Shown here: piece by piece, positions 53,298-64,000 of the stretch
Numbering within the stretch: position 1 is the first letter of the stretch
Layout of the letters: every line of letters begins with the position of its first letter
NCBI RefSeq assembly: GCF_016772315.1
Contig: NZ_CP053482.1
Coordinates: 2,356,001-2,420,000, forward strand
DNA: 64,000 bases
Source of the DNA: Thiothrix subterranea
GTDB taxonomy: Bacteria > Pseudomonadota > Gammaproteobacteria > Thiotrichales > Thiotrichaceae
Reading direction: 5' to 3'
The notes under the pieces: generated by a model
Databases searched by the model: none
Told to the model about the DNA's origin: nothing
What the model saw: the letters and a program-made list of their open reading frames with translations, nothing else
Translations under genes and position numbers: made by a program

Positions 53298-53981
53298 ATG
53301 TTGAAGTCGATTGCATTATTTTTCGATAACTTGCTGAGAAGCATGATTCGCCCGCTGGGTGGTTCGGCGGGGCGTACTGTACGTTCTTGGTATTACAGCC
53401 GTCGTTTTGGCAGTTGTGGAAAAAACCTTGTCATTGATGAGGGCGTGATTATTCAGGGCGCTAGGGATATTCACCTAGGCGATAACGTGTGGATTGACCG
53501 TTATTGCATCTTAATGGCGGGTAAAGTGTCCTTAGAGCAAGGTGCGAAAGTGCTGGAAAATCCGAATTATCAGCATGAAATTGGTGAGTTGCATGTGGGG
53601 AGTAATGTGCATATTACGCCGTTTTCATTGATTCAGGCGCATGGCGGGGTGCAGATTGGGAATGATTGTGGTACGGGTTCTGGGGCAAAAATTTACTCAC
53701 TTACTAACTTGCCGACAGATTCGGCTAATCCAGAACGGCGCGTTTGTTACAGTTGGGGCGGGGAATTGGCGCAGTTATCCGCCCCTATTGTGATTGGCAA
53801 TAATGTGGGGATTGGTTTGGGTGCAGTGATTTTGCCCGCTGTCACTATCGAAGATGAATGCTTTGTTGCGCCTTATTCCATTGTGATGAGTCCGATCAAG
53901 GCCAACAGTTTTGTATCAGGAAATCCGGCACGTAAAGTGAGAGAACGCTTTCCTGTTACTGAAACTGAAAAACAATCATAA
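53298..53981 (+). CDS. Left-handed beta-helix acyltransferase
   Basis: The 227-residue protein has hexapeptide repeats from about residue 50 (NLVIDEGVIIQGARDIHLGD, then IVIGNNVGIGLGAVILPAVT) and the C-terminal VSGNPARKVRERF typical of the WbbJ/LbH family. No CoA-specific loop is evident, and with an ACP upstream it may take its acyl group from the carrier protein. The target is probably a cell-surface sugar, which is inference. It is last in the FkbH-ACP-MaoC/SDR operon. Confidence 0.9.
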   Translation: MLKSIALFFDNLLRSMIRPLGGSAGRTVRSWYYSRRFGSCGKNLVIDEGVIIQGARDIHLGDNVWIDRYCILMAGKVSLEQGAKVLENPNYQHEIGELHVGSNVHITPFSLIQAHGGVQIGNDCGTGSGAKIYSLTNLPTDSANPERRVCYSWGGELAQLSAPIVIGNNVGIGLGAVILPAVTIEDECFVAPYSIVMSPIKANSFVSGNPARKVRERFPVTETEKQS

Positions 53982-54054
53982 AAAAGTAAAGTTACACCGT
54001 AATTACCAGTCATCAATTCAAATTAGTAATTAATTATATTATAAAGTTTTGATT

Positions 54055-54087
54055 AGAAACGATTTCTTGTGTATGGAAATCGTTTCT
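54055..54087. promoter_or_regulatory. Perfect 11-base inverted repeat upstream of the rhodanese operon
   Basis: AGAAACGATTT and AAATCGTTTCT are separated by 11 bases. It lies 50 bases before the small secreted-protein gene. Size and A+T-rich spacer suit an operator, though a weak terminator of the acyltransferase operon is possible. Confidence 0.45.
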
Positions 54088-54136
54088 GTTAAACATACCC
54101 CACCTTGTAAAAACGGCAAGCATCATTGTGCTTAGG

Positions 54137-54430
54137 ATGAAAATTGTGAAAAAACTATTCTTATTGGTAACAATCGCCACATTATCTTTGTTCTATTTTT
54201 CTGCTCAAGCAGAAGAGAAAGCGGCAACCTCAGCAACCGAAGCGGAGGTTGTTAAACCCGCCGTGACCGAACAAGTTGAGACACCTGCGCCAACGACGAA
54301 AACTGATCAAGCTGCTGCACCCGCTGCCGGTGGCGAAAAGAAAGCGGAAGGTGAAGCAGCCGTTTCGACTGACGCTAAACCTAAAGAGGAGAAAAAAGCC
54401 GCAGGCGGTGATGAGCCTGACTGCAATTAG
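54137..54430 (+). CDS. Small secreted Ala/Glu/Lys-rich protein
   Basis: The 97-residue protein has a signal peptide (KKLFLLVTIATLSLFYFSAQ, cleavage after AQA near residue 23). The remainder is low complexity, rich in Ala, Glu, Lys and Thr, with no predicted fold, ending in DEPDCN with a single Cys. It could be a disordered periplasmic or surface protein. A GTG nine bases upstream is an alternative start. It precedes the rhodanese gene by 46 bases and is probably co-transcribed. Function unknown. Confidence 0.65.
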   Translation: MKIVKKLFLLVTIATLSLFYFSAQAEEKAATSATEAEVVKPAVTEQVETPAPTTKTDQAAAPAAGGEKKAEGEAAVSTDAKPKEEKKAAGGDEPDCN

Positions 54431-54476
54431 GTTTGTGCGCACATTTATTATAAAATCTATTAACTGGAGGATAGGC

Positions 54477-55205
54477 ATGAAATTAACTAAATTATTTGGT
54501 ACGGTTGCTTTAATGGCAGGTTTGAGCGTATCCAACGTATTGTTGGCGGAAGATGCTAAACCTGTGGGCATTACCGCAGAAAAAATGAGCGTTACCGTCA
54601 AACACGGCGGTGAGTCGGTAGAAATCAAGCGCGATCAAGACAATAAAGCAGTAGTGGTTGATGACTTCGCCAAGACATCACGTCCTTGCCCGCCATTCTG
54701 CATCCAGCCTGATACCATTGCGAAAGGTGTTGAAACCATCGCCGAAATGGGCATGTTGGATTATCTTGAAAAGATGAGCGGTGGCGATGCCAGTATTTTG
54801 GTTGTTGACTCCCGTACTGCCGACTGGGTTGAAAAGGGTACGATCCCCGGTGCAGTCAACCTGCCTTGGGAAAATTTAGCACCCGATAAAGGCGCGAGTA
54901 CCGATGACATTATTAAAATCCTCACTGAGCAATTCGGTGCGAAATTGGCTAAAGACGCTGACGCGCTTGCGGTGGACGAAGCAGTCGCTGCTGGTGGCGA
55001 CGCGGTTAGTAAAGTATTTGATTATTCCGAGGCTAAAACTCTGGTGATGTTCTGTAATGGTATGTGGTGTGGTCAGTCTCCAACCAATATTAAGACCTTG
55101 CTGAAGTTTGGCTATCCAGCGGATAAACTCAAATGGTATCGCGGTGGGATGCAAGATTGGGCGATTCTTGGTTTGACGACGGTTAAACCTGTCGCTGCAA
55201 AATAA
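54477..55205 (+). CDS. Periplasmic rhodanese-like sulfurtransferase
   Basis: The 242-residue protein has a signal peptide (cleavage after LLA near residue 24) and a rhodanese domain from about residue 85. The catalytic loop is FCNGMWCGQSP with Cys193, and Cys198 also in the loop. An additional RPCPPFC pair lies at residues 71 and 75. VVDSRTADWVEKGTIPGAVNL is the typical first half. A CTGGAGG ribosome site precedes the start. It may transfer sulfane sulfur in the periplasm, plausible for a sulfur-oxidising host, but no sulfur-oxidation genes are nearby. Confidence 0.88.
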   Translation: MKLTKLFGTVALMAGLSVSNVLLAEDAKPVGITAEKMSVTVKHGGESVEIKRDQDNKAVVVDDFAKTSRPCPPFCIQPDTIAKGVETIAEMGMLDYLEKMSGGDASILVVDSRTADWVEKGTIPGAVNLPWENLAPDKGASTDDIIKILTEQFGAKLAKDADALAVDEAVAAGGDAVSKVFDYSEAKTLVMFCNGMWCGQSPTNIKTLLKFGYPADKLKWYRGGMQDWAILGLTTVKPVAAK

Positions 55206-55230
55206 GCACGTCAGTTTGATCGGAATAATA

Positions 55231-55256
55231 AAAAGCCAGCTTCTGCTGGCTTTTTA
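55231..55256. terminator. Bidirectional Rho-independent terminator
   Basis: AAAAGCCAGC and GCTGGCTTTTT around the loop TTCT lie between the convergent rhodanese and DUF2288 genes. T-runs are present in both directions. Confidence 0.92.
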
Positions 55257-55259
55257 TAT

Positions 55260-55565
55260 TTAGGCGCTTAAACGCTCTTGAACCAAAACCCATGGAGCCA
55301 CCACGACTGCCCATAGATTATCAGGGTGGCGGTTTGCCCAGTCGATAGCGATTTCATCGCGAAGCTGTTCAACTTGCTGATTTTGCAACCATTGTTGCAG
55401 TTTGTGGGTGTTATCTTCTGCGAGGGTGGTGGCCACTTCAACGAGGTCAAGCGCGGCAATCACGTGAATGACTTTGCCACTAGCAAAATAGCGCTCCAAC
55501 TCAGGCCAGCTAATACGGGCAGTTTCTAAATTGAGGCGGTCGCGCAGTGGGAGTGAGTCTTCCAT
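55260..55565 (-). CDS. DUF2288-family protein
   Basis: The 101-residue protein has the family features RLNLETARISWPELERYFA, KVIHVIAALDLVEVA and WLQNQQVEQLRDEIAIDW. There is no signal or membrane segment. DUF2288 proteins occur in gammaproteobacteria and cyanobacteria and have no known role. It follows the glycosyltransferase gene on the same strand by 34 bases. Confidence 0.85.
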   Translation of the reverse strand: MEDSLPLRDRLNLETARISWPELERYFASGKVIHVIAALDLVEVATTLAEDNTHKLQQWLQNQQVEQLRDEIAIDWANRHPDNLWAVVVAPWVLVQERLSA

Positions 55566-55599
55566 TGGTCAGGTTTTCCATGTCCGTACAGGGTTAGGA

Positions 55600-56712
55600 T
55601 TAGCTGATAGGTGTGGTCAGCTTATCTGCGGCAAATTGGAGATTTTGCTGTATCCGTGCACGTTCTTCAGCCGGTAATTCGGGGTCTGATAATAGATTAT
55701 CACACAAGTCCATGCACGCTTGATAATGCGTTAGCCAGTAAGCAATGACGGCGAGTTCGTCTTTGGCTTTCCAGCGGTAAATATCAGGCAGTACGAATAG
55801 GATGTCGTTGGGAAGCGGGGTGTGTGCAGCCGCTAATGCGTAGGGGTAAGCGAGTGCAAAGCGGTTGTGTGTGCGTAAGTAACGTGCCAGATGGTATAGA
55901 CTTTCGGCGCGTTGTGGGCGGTTTTCATGGGCTATTAAATAGGTATTTATAATGTCTTCTGGTGGGTAATTGCCTTGTTCTTTAAGACGAGCAATTTCAA
56001 ATAGCGAATACCACGCTTCTTCTTCCCAGCCAACCATGGCGGCACGTTGTTGGTAGTTTTCAATGGCGGCTTTAATATCACCGGCATCGCGGTAACTTTG
56101 TGCCAGATAGAAACGGTAGCGGGTGTTGTTGGGTTCATCTTGCAAGGCTTTGATTAAGACCTTTGCATCATTTAGGTATTTGTTGGGGTCGTTACTTCTT
56201 GCTCCTTCAGTGGAGGCGCGAATGAAATAGTCGCCTTGCAAAATTTCGGTGGTGAATGGGGTATTCGTTTCCAAGTATTCATGTAAGACACCTTGCCATT
56301 TCCATGGAAGGCTGGCGCGAATCAGTTTGAAATTGGCATACTTGAGTTCTTTGTAACGTATGTTGAGGTTGTAGCCGTCAGCAGTGAGATTGCCGAATTG
56401 GAAATCATCGGCGGCGATCAGGCAGTCGTCGGCATCCATAATCAGGATGTAATCGGCCTTATCTTTGGCGTGTTCGAGTGCAATATTGCGGTTGTGAGCA
56501 AAGTCACGCCATTCATTTTCTATGAGAATGCCGTCAATATTGTGTTGTGCAAAATAGTCGCGGATGATTTGTTGGGTTCCATCCGTTGAGCCGGTGTCGC
56601 TGATTACCCAGTAGTCGATTTTGTCTTTAACACTGTCGAGGCAGCGGGTAATAACTTTGCTTTCATTTTTGACGATCATGTTTAAGCAAATGCTGGGTGA
56701 TGTGAACATCAT
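55600..56712 (-). CDS. Family 2 glycosyltransferase with C-terminal TPR repeats
   Basis: The 370-residue protein has a GT-A domain: ICLNMIVKNESKVITRCLDS at residue 7, WVISDTGSTDGT near residue 34 and the DxD motif ILIMDADDCL near residue 88. Residues from about 180 form helical repeats (RYRFYLAQSYRDAGDIKAAI) of the TPR kind. No membrane helix is present. It probably adds sugars to a surface polymer or protein, the neighbouring collagen-like protein being one candidate. The acceptor is not known. Confidence 0.9.
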   Translation of the reverse strand: MMFTSPSICLNMIVKNESKVITRCLDSVKDKIDYWVISDTGSTDGTQQIIRDYFAQHNIDGILIENEWRDFAHNRNIALEHAKDKADYILIMDADDCLIAADDFQFGNLTADGYNLNIRYKELKYANFKLIRASLPWKWQGVLHEYLETNTPFTTEILQGDYFIRASTEGARSNDPNKYLNDAKVLIKALQDEPNNTRYRFYLAQSYRDAGDIKAAIENYQQRAAMVGWEEEAWYSLFEIARLKEQGNYPPEDIINTYLIAHENRPQRAESLYHLARYLRTHNRFALAYPYALAAAHTPLPNDILFVLPDIYRWKAKDELAVIAYWLTHYQACMDLCDNLLSDPELPAEERARIQQNLQFAADKLTTPIS

Positions 56713-56787
56713 TTACACCTCTTGGTTATTGTTTAACAGGTGGTTTTATTTCAGAAGATTTGAGATGTCTTGGCATTTTTGAGTAAA

Positions 56788-56814
56788 AGAAAGGGGGAAG
56801 AACTCCCCCTTTCT
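56788..56814 (-). terminator. Terminator of the collagen-like gene
   Basis: A perfect 11-base stem (AGAAAGGGGGA and TCCCCCTTTCT) with a five-base loop is followed on the minus strand by TTTTAC. It lies 33 bases after the stop of the collagen-like gene. Confidence 0.8.
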
Positions 56815-56847
56815 CAGGGATAAACCTTGCGGATTATCGTGCGGACA

Positions 56848-59986
<3,139 letters not shown>

Positions 59987-60352
59987 TTATTTGCTCCTTT
60001 GCCTTTACTAATCGTGGCTGAAGTCATTTCAGCCGCTTTTTATTATTCCGTGTGCAACAGCCTGAGTGGTTCAGGGTCAACAGACGTGCCAGAAAATCCA
60101 TATCAGACGTCCTGTTTCTGTTTCACGCAGAATAAATTTTGTTGCGCTCTGCTTTGGGGTTGTGGTGCGTTGCGCGATGTTCTGGAGTATGTGTCAAGCT
60201 TTTTTGGTTCGTGATGGCAGGAGGGATGAAAGTTGCAAACTCGCTTACGAGCGGTGCAAATGCAGGTGTTGTTTGAACGTTTACAAGGGCGAATGATTCG
60301 TTGATGATGCGGTCTTAAGCATTAATCCATCACCTCAGAAGGTCGCTGCCTC
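59987..60352. promoter_or_regulatory. Divergent 366-base intergenic region
   Basis: This gap separates the collagen-like gene from the permease gene. It holds the AAGGAG ribosome site of the collagen gene and a hairpin at 60016-60034 (GGCTGAA and TTCAGCC) followed on the plus strand by GCTTTTT. I see no convincing promoter pair and no credible gene in it. Confidence 0.5.
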
Positions 60353-61897
60353 ATGATTGAATCCTCTCCTGCCAAGCCGTTGAGCTGGGCTGAAGCGTTG
60401 CAGGCGTTTCTGCATCCGCGCGTTATCACGATGTTGTTCCTAGGATTTTCGGCAGGGATTCCGATCTTGCTGATCTTTTCTTCCTTGTCGTTATGGTTGG
60501 GCGAAGCGGGGGTGGAGCGCAAAGCGGTGACATTCTTCAGTTGGGCGGCGTTGGGGTATTCGTTCAAATTTGTGTGGGCACCGTTAATCGACAAATTGCC
60601 ATTGCCTTTTTTAACCGCATGGTTGGGGAAACGGCGGGCGTGGTTGTTGGTCGCGCAGGCGTTGATTATTTTGGCGATTGTGTTGATGGGCAATATCGAC
60701 CCGTCTTTGGGGCAAGATCACTTGGTGTTAATGGCGTGGGCGGCGGTGTTGCTGGGTTTTTCATCGGCAACGCAGGATGTGGTGATTGATGCGTACCGGA
60801 TTGAGGCGGCGGAAACACGCTTGCAGGCGATGATGTCTTCGACTTATATCGCGGGTTATCGGCTGGGGATGATTGTGGCGGGCGCGGGCGCGTTGTTTTT
60901 GGCGTCTTGGCTGGGGTCGGAAAAAGAACATTATGTGTACACGGCTTGGCAGTGGACGTATTGGGCAATGGCGGCGACGATGTTGGTCGGCGTGGTGACA
61001 ACGTTGGTGATTCCCGAACCGGAGCAAAAGCAGGCGGATCGTTACCATTATGCGGCGCTGGATTATCTGCGCTTGGTGTTGGTATTTGCGGCAGGTGTGG
61101 CGGGATTTGTGTTGGTATTTGCGTATACCAAGGGCATGTTTGGCGTGTGGCAGGAACGGTTTGATGATGCGTTTGTCGGTTTTGGTTTGGAAGCGTTGCA
61201 TTTATTGAGCGGGCTGGCGCTGGGATTGTTGGTTGGGTGGGTGTTGGTGCGGCTTGGTGCAGCCAATAAGGTGATGGCACGGGATACGTGGATTGCACCG
61301 ATTGCGGATTTTTTCCGCCGCTACGGGGTGCGCACGGCGTTTTTATTGTTAGCATTGATTGGTTTGTATCGGATTACCGATATTGTCCCCGGTGTGATTT
61401 CTAATGTGTTTTACCAGGATCTGGGGTTTAGTAAGCCGGAAATTGCGACGGCGGTGAAAACTTTTGGGGTGGTGGTGAGTATTGCGGGTGGTTTCATGGG
61501 CGGGCTGTTTGCGACCCGTTATGGGGTGATGCGTACCTTGATGTTGGGGGCGATTTTGACTGCGTTTACGAATTTGGTGTTCGTGTGGCTGGCGTATGTG
61601 GGGCATGACGTGACGGTGATGTATACCGCTGTGACGGCGGATAATTTGGCAGCGGGGTTTGCAAGTGCGGCATTCGTGGCGTTTTTGTCGTCACTGACTA
61701 GCGTGTCGTTTACGGCGGTGCAGTACGCGATTTTTAGCTCGTTGATGACCTTGTTGCCGAAAACCATTGGCGGGTATTCCGGCACGATTGTGGATAATAT
61801 TGGCTACCCCGGCTTTTTCACGTTTACCACCCTGATCGGGATTCCCGTTCTATGGTTGGTATGGGCGGCGGGTAAGCATTTGCAGGTGGAGCAATGA
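60353..61897 (+). CDS. AmpG-like major facilitator permease
   Basis: The 514-residue protein has about 14 membrane helices and the AmpG features MLFLGFSAGIPILLIFSSLS near residue 24, FVWAPLIDKL, GKRRAWLL and GFSSATQDVVIDAYRIE near residue 140. AmpG imports anhydro-muropeptides for cell-wall recycling, which would suit the slt lytic transglycosylase in this window. The 3' end overlaps the convergent glycosyltransferase gene by 74 bases. Confidence 0.92.
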   Translation: MIESSPAKPLSWAEALQAFLHPRVITMLFLGFSAGIPILLIFSSLSLWLGEAGVERKAVTFFSWAALGYSFKFVWAPLIDKLPLPFLTAWLGKRRAWLLVAQALIILAIVLMGNIDPSLGQDHLVLMAWAAVLLGFSSATQDVVIDAYRIEAAETRLQAMMSSTYIAGYRLGMIVAGAGALFLASWLGSEKEHYVYTAWQWTYWAMAATMLVGVVTTLVIPEPEQKQADRYHYAALDYLRLVLVFAAGVAGFVLVFAYTKGMFGVWQERFDDAFVGFGLEALHLLSGLALGLLVGWVLVRLGAANKVMARDTWIAPIADFFRRYGVRTAFLLLALIGLYRITDIVPGVISNVFYQDLGFSKPEIATAVKTFGVVVSIAGGFMGGLFATRYGVMRTLMLGAILTAFTNLVFVWLAYVGHDVTVMYTAVTADNLAAGFASAAFVAFLSSLTSVSFTAVQYAIFSSLMTLLPKTIGGYSGTIVDNIGYPGFFTFTTLIGIPVLWLVWAAGKHLQVEQ

Positions 61898-62654
61898 CCC
61901 GGATGTCTAATTCGGTGTAGTGTTTTTTGGAAATGTGGCGATGATTCTGGTTGCGGTCAGTGCTCTGAGAGTCGTATATGCTGTAGATAATGCCCAAATC
62001 TCGTTCGATTTCGACTTGACGGTAGGGGTGAAATGGTCGGAGCGCTTCAATGCTCAAGGTATAGGGTATCGGCCCCGTGGTGCGAATCACGCCTTTGAAC
62101 CCGACGCCAACGGTATGGGGGTCGTAGTGTAAAATATTGTGGAGCACTTGTTGGATGACCGCTTGCAGGAAAGGGTGTCCGGCAACGCCTATCACATGCC
62201 ATTGCTGAAATTCACCGCGCTCAATTCCCGCAAGTTCCGGGTGTAGCCCCCAGCCGTAGTAGTTGTCGTCATCCCATTTGGAAAGGATGTAACGGTCGTC
62301 GGGTAACAATACCGCATCGAGCGGGCGGGTGATGGTGCTTTTCATGTCGAGATAGACCCCACCCACGGCATAAATCAACAAATACCGAAACAGATCCGCC
62401 CGCGCCGCACCGTAAGCGGTGTCGATGCGTTGGTAGATGTTGAGCAAGTCTTCCCCGTAGTGTTGCAGAATAAAGGTTTCAATATCCGCATCGTCGTAAA
62501 GGCGGTATTCCCAATCAGGGTTGAGTTGCTGAATCCGGCAGGTATTTTCTTGTAGCGGTGGCGGCAACGCGGTTTTGGTGTAATACGTTTGGTGAATAAC
62601 GCGGGGAATCCGTGCTTGCATCGCAAGTTTAGGTATCATTGGTTGGTCTAGCAT
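61824..62654 (-). CDS. Glycosyltransferase with DXD motif (GT32/OCH1-like)
   Basis: The 276-residue protein matches the DXD-sugar-binding group: IPRVIHQTYYTKTALPPPL near the N-terminus, LNPDWEYRLYDDADIETF near residue 45, AARADLFRYLLIYAVGGVYLDMKS with the catalytic DxD-type motif near residue 98. Such enzymes transfer hexoses onto glycans. The C-terminal 25 residues overlap ampG and are Pro-rich, so the ancestral stop may have been earlier. It stands alone, with argA about 100 bases away. Confidence 0.88.
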   Translation of the reverse strand: MLDQPMIPKLAMQARIPRVIHQTYYTKTALPPPLQENTCRIQQLNPDWEYRLYDDADIETFILQHYGEDLLNIYQRIDTAYGAARADLFRYLLIYAVGGVYLDMKSTITRPLDAVLLPDDRYILSKWDDDNYYGWGLHPELAGIERGEFQQWHVIGVAGHPFLQAVIQQVLHNILHYDPHTVGVGFKGVIRTTGPIPYTLSIEALRPFHPYRQVEIERDLGIIYSIYDSQSTDRNQNHRHISKKHYTELDIRVIAPPANAYPPPIPTIERESRSGW

Positions 62655-62754
62655 AGCTGTCCCTCGTGTTTCTAAGACATCAAGTTAACAACAACTTATG
62701 CCAGCAGTAGGCTTGCGTATAGCATTGGGGGGACGAGCGTTAACAGTTTGCTTA

Positions 62755-64000
62755 CTAGCTGATAGTCTTGAACAAAATCTGCGAATTACGTTGGTAGTTG
62801 TACAGCGATTTCTTATTGGCAGGCAGTGCATCCACGCTGCCTTTCTCAAAGCCGCGTTCCCGAAACCAATCCGTTGTCTGTGTCGTCAGCACTAGCAAAC
62901 GGTTTTTACCTTGCGTTTTCGCGAGTTGTGCAACGTGTTTGAGGAGTTTATCGCCGCGATTGCCGCCACGATCTTGCTGGCTAACGGCAAGGCAGGCGAG
63001 TTCGGCGACTTGTGCATCATCAGTATCATACAAAGCCACGCACGCAATCACGTCGCGGTCGCGGAGGATAATGTGGAAGTTGTCGATTTCCAGTTCGAGT
63101 TGTTCGCGGGAACGTTTGATCAAAATGCCGCGTTCTTCCAGCGGGCGAATCAGTTCCATAATGCCGCTAATGTCTTCAATCGTTGCCGCTCGCAAGCGCT
63201 CAAATTGTTCGGCGGCAATCATGCTGCCCACGCCGTCGCGGGTATACAATTCCAGCAGCAATGCGCCATCAATCTCGGCATCCAGTAGGTGGATGCGTTC
63301 CACTTGGTTTTCGGAGGCTTCAATCACGGCGGGTAGCAGCGGGTTGTAGGGCAAGCTCGCTTTGGCTTCCTCAAGGGTGAGTTCGTGCGGCAAATTCAGC
63401 GGTTGGTGGCTGAGGAAAATCAGTTTGTCCGCTTGAATCGCTTGGGTGGCAGCAACCGCAACTTGCTCGTAACGCAAATTGTAGGCTTCGCCCGTCGGCG
63501 AATAACCCATCGGCGAGAGCAGCACGATATTGTCGGAATCGAGTTGTTGTTGCATCAACGTGTGGTTGATTTTGCGCACTTGTCCGCTGTAGCCGTAGTC
63601 GATGCCATCGCAAATGCCGAGTGGACGTGCCGTGATGTAATTGCCGGAAACAATCCCCAAGCCTTCATTATTCAGCGATGGTTGATTGAGGGCATGAGTC
63701 AGCAAATTTTCGATGCGGATGCGCAAAAAACCAATGGCTTCCTGCGCCGCGAGCAACGAAGTGCTGTCAGTAATGCGAATACCTTTGTGCAAACGAATCG
63801 GCGTATTAGTGCGGTGCAAGCGTTCATCAATTTGCGGGCGCGTGCCATGCACTAACACCAGCCGTGCGCCGAGGCTGGAAATAATGGCGAGATCTTGCAC
63901 AATTTGCCGAAAGCGTGGCGTGGCAATCACTTCACCCGCAAACGCGATCACGAAGGTTTTGCCGCGATGGTTGTGAATATAGGGCGCGGCTTCGCGGAAA
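62755..64000 (-). CDS. argA: N-acetylglutamate synthase, N-terminus outside the window
   Basis: The frame stays open to the right edge with FREAAPYIHNHRGKTFVIAF, the usual early segment of ArgA, so only a short N-terminal piece is missing. The amino-acid-kinase-like domain contains GARLVLVHGTRPQI and NYITARPLGICDGIDYGYSG. The C-terminal GNAT acetyltransferase domain has AELACLAVSQQDRGGNRGDKLL, and the ending LLVLTTQTTDWFRERGFEKG is typical. It catalyses the first step of arginine synthesis. Confidence 0.96.
   Translation of the reverse strand, partial: FREAAPYIHNHRGKTFVIAFAGEVIATPRFRQIVQDLAIISSLGARLVLVHGTRPQIDERLHRTNTPIRLHKGIRITDSTSLLAAQEAIGFLRIRIENLLTHALNQPSLNNEGLGIVSGNYITARPLGICDGIDYGYSGQVRKINHTLMQQQLDSDNIVLLSPMGYSPTGEAYNLRYEQVAVAATQAIQADKLIFLSHQPLNLPHELTLEEAKASLPYNPLLPAVIEASENQVERIHLLDAEIDGALLLELYTRDGVGSMIAAEQFERLRAATIEDISGIMELIRPLEERGILIKRSREQLELEIDNFHIILRDRDVIACVALYDTDDAQVAELACLAVSQQDRGGNRGDKLLKHVAQLAKTQGKNRLLVLTTQTTDWFRERGFEKGSVDALPANKKSLYNYQRNSQILFKTIS

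Overview
The window looks like chromosomal DNA of a gammaproteobacterium. Proteobacterial housekeeping genes (orn, rsgA, ubiK, glnK-amtB, slt, dtd, argA) sit beside type II secretion genes and a long collagen-like gene. A filamentous, Thiothrix-like sulfur bacterium would fit, but this is inference from gene content and no rRNA is present. No tRNA, rRNA or CRISPR array was seen.

Bases 1-29,600 form a nitrogen-scavenging superlocus. A Tsx-like outer-membrane channel, xanthine dehydrogenase (xdhA, xdhB), a xanthine/urate permease and 8-oxoguanine deaminase bring in and oxidise purines. A tight operon led by a RutR-like regulator (uraH, puuD, puuE, uraD, alc, allA) takes urate to glyoxylate and urea. 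Urease (ureDABC and ureEFG) splits the urea, and glnK-amtB handles ammonium. Sigma-54-type promoter elements precede tsx, the permease, the urease block and glnK. Two near-identical RutR-like operators lie just downstream of the first two of these promoters.

The urease genes are split by an 11-kb type I restriction-modification island (14.3-25.5 kb): half-size hsdS, dinD, hsdM, a truncated PDDEXK nuclease, full hsdS, an ABC-type ATPase with a PIN-domain partner, a truncated AlbA/HATPase protein, hsdR and a YgjP-like metallopeptidase. The ATPase-PIN pair lies between hsdS and hsdR, where the anticodon nuclease gene prrC lies in the classic prr locus. It is the best candidate here for an undescribed defence module.

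Bases 29.6-39 kb are mostly housekeeping on the minus strand: slt-gspK-gspL-gspM-gspN, a small unknown protein, an M48 protease, a cytochrome-c-like protein without a haem motif, and rsgA, with orn on the plus strand. From 39 to 43.5 kb is a patchwork: a repressor remnant beside an IS200/IS605-type tnpB, a DUF4143 ATPase, two related tiny zinc-ribbon proteins, a frameshifted gene and a candidate small RNA.

From 43.5 kb on come moxR-DUF58-transglutaminase (the last with a frame break at a run of nine G), a DUF808 protein, pip-dtd, an FkbH-ACP-MaoC/SDR-acyltransferase operon, a periplasmic rhodanese, glycosyltransferases, a collagen-like gene of about 1,050 codons with a cluster of small indels, an AmpG-like permease and the start-truncated argA at the right edge.
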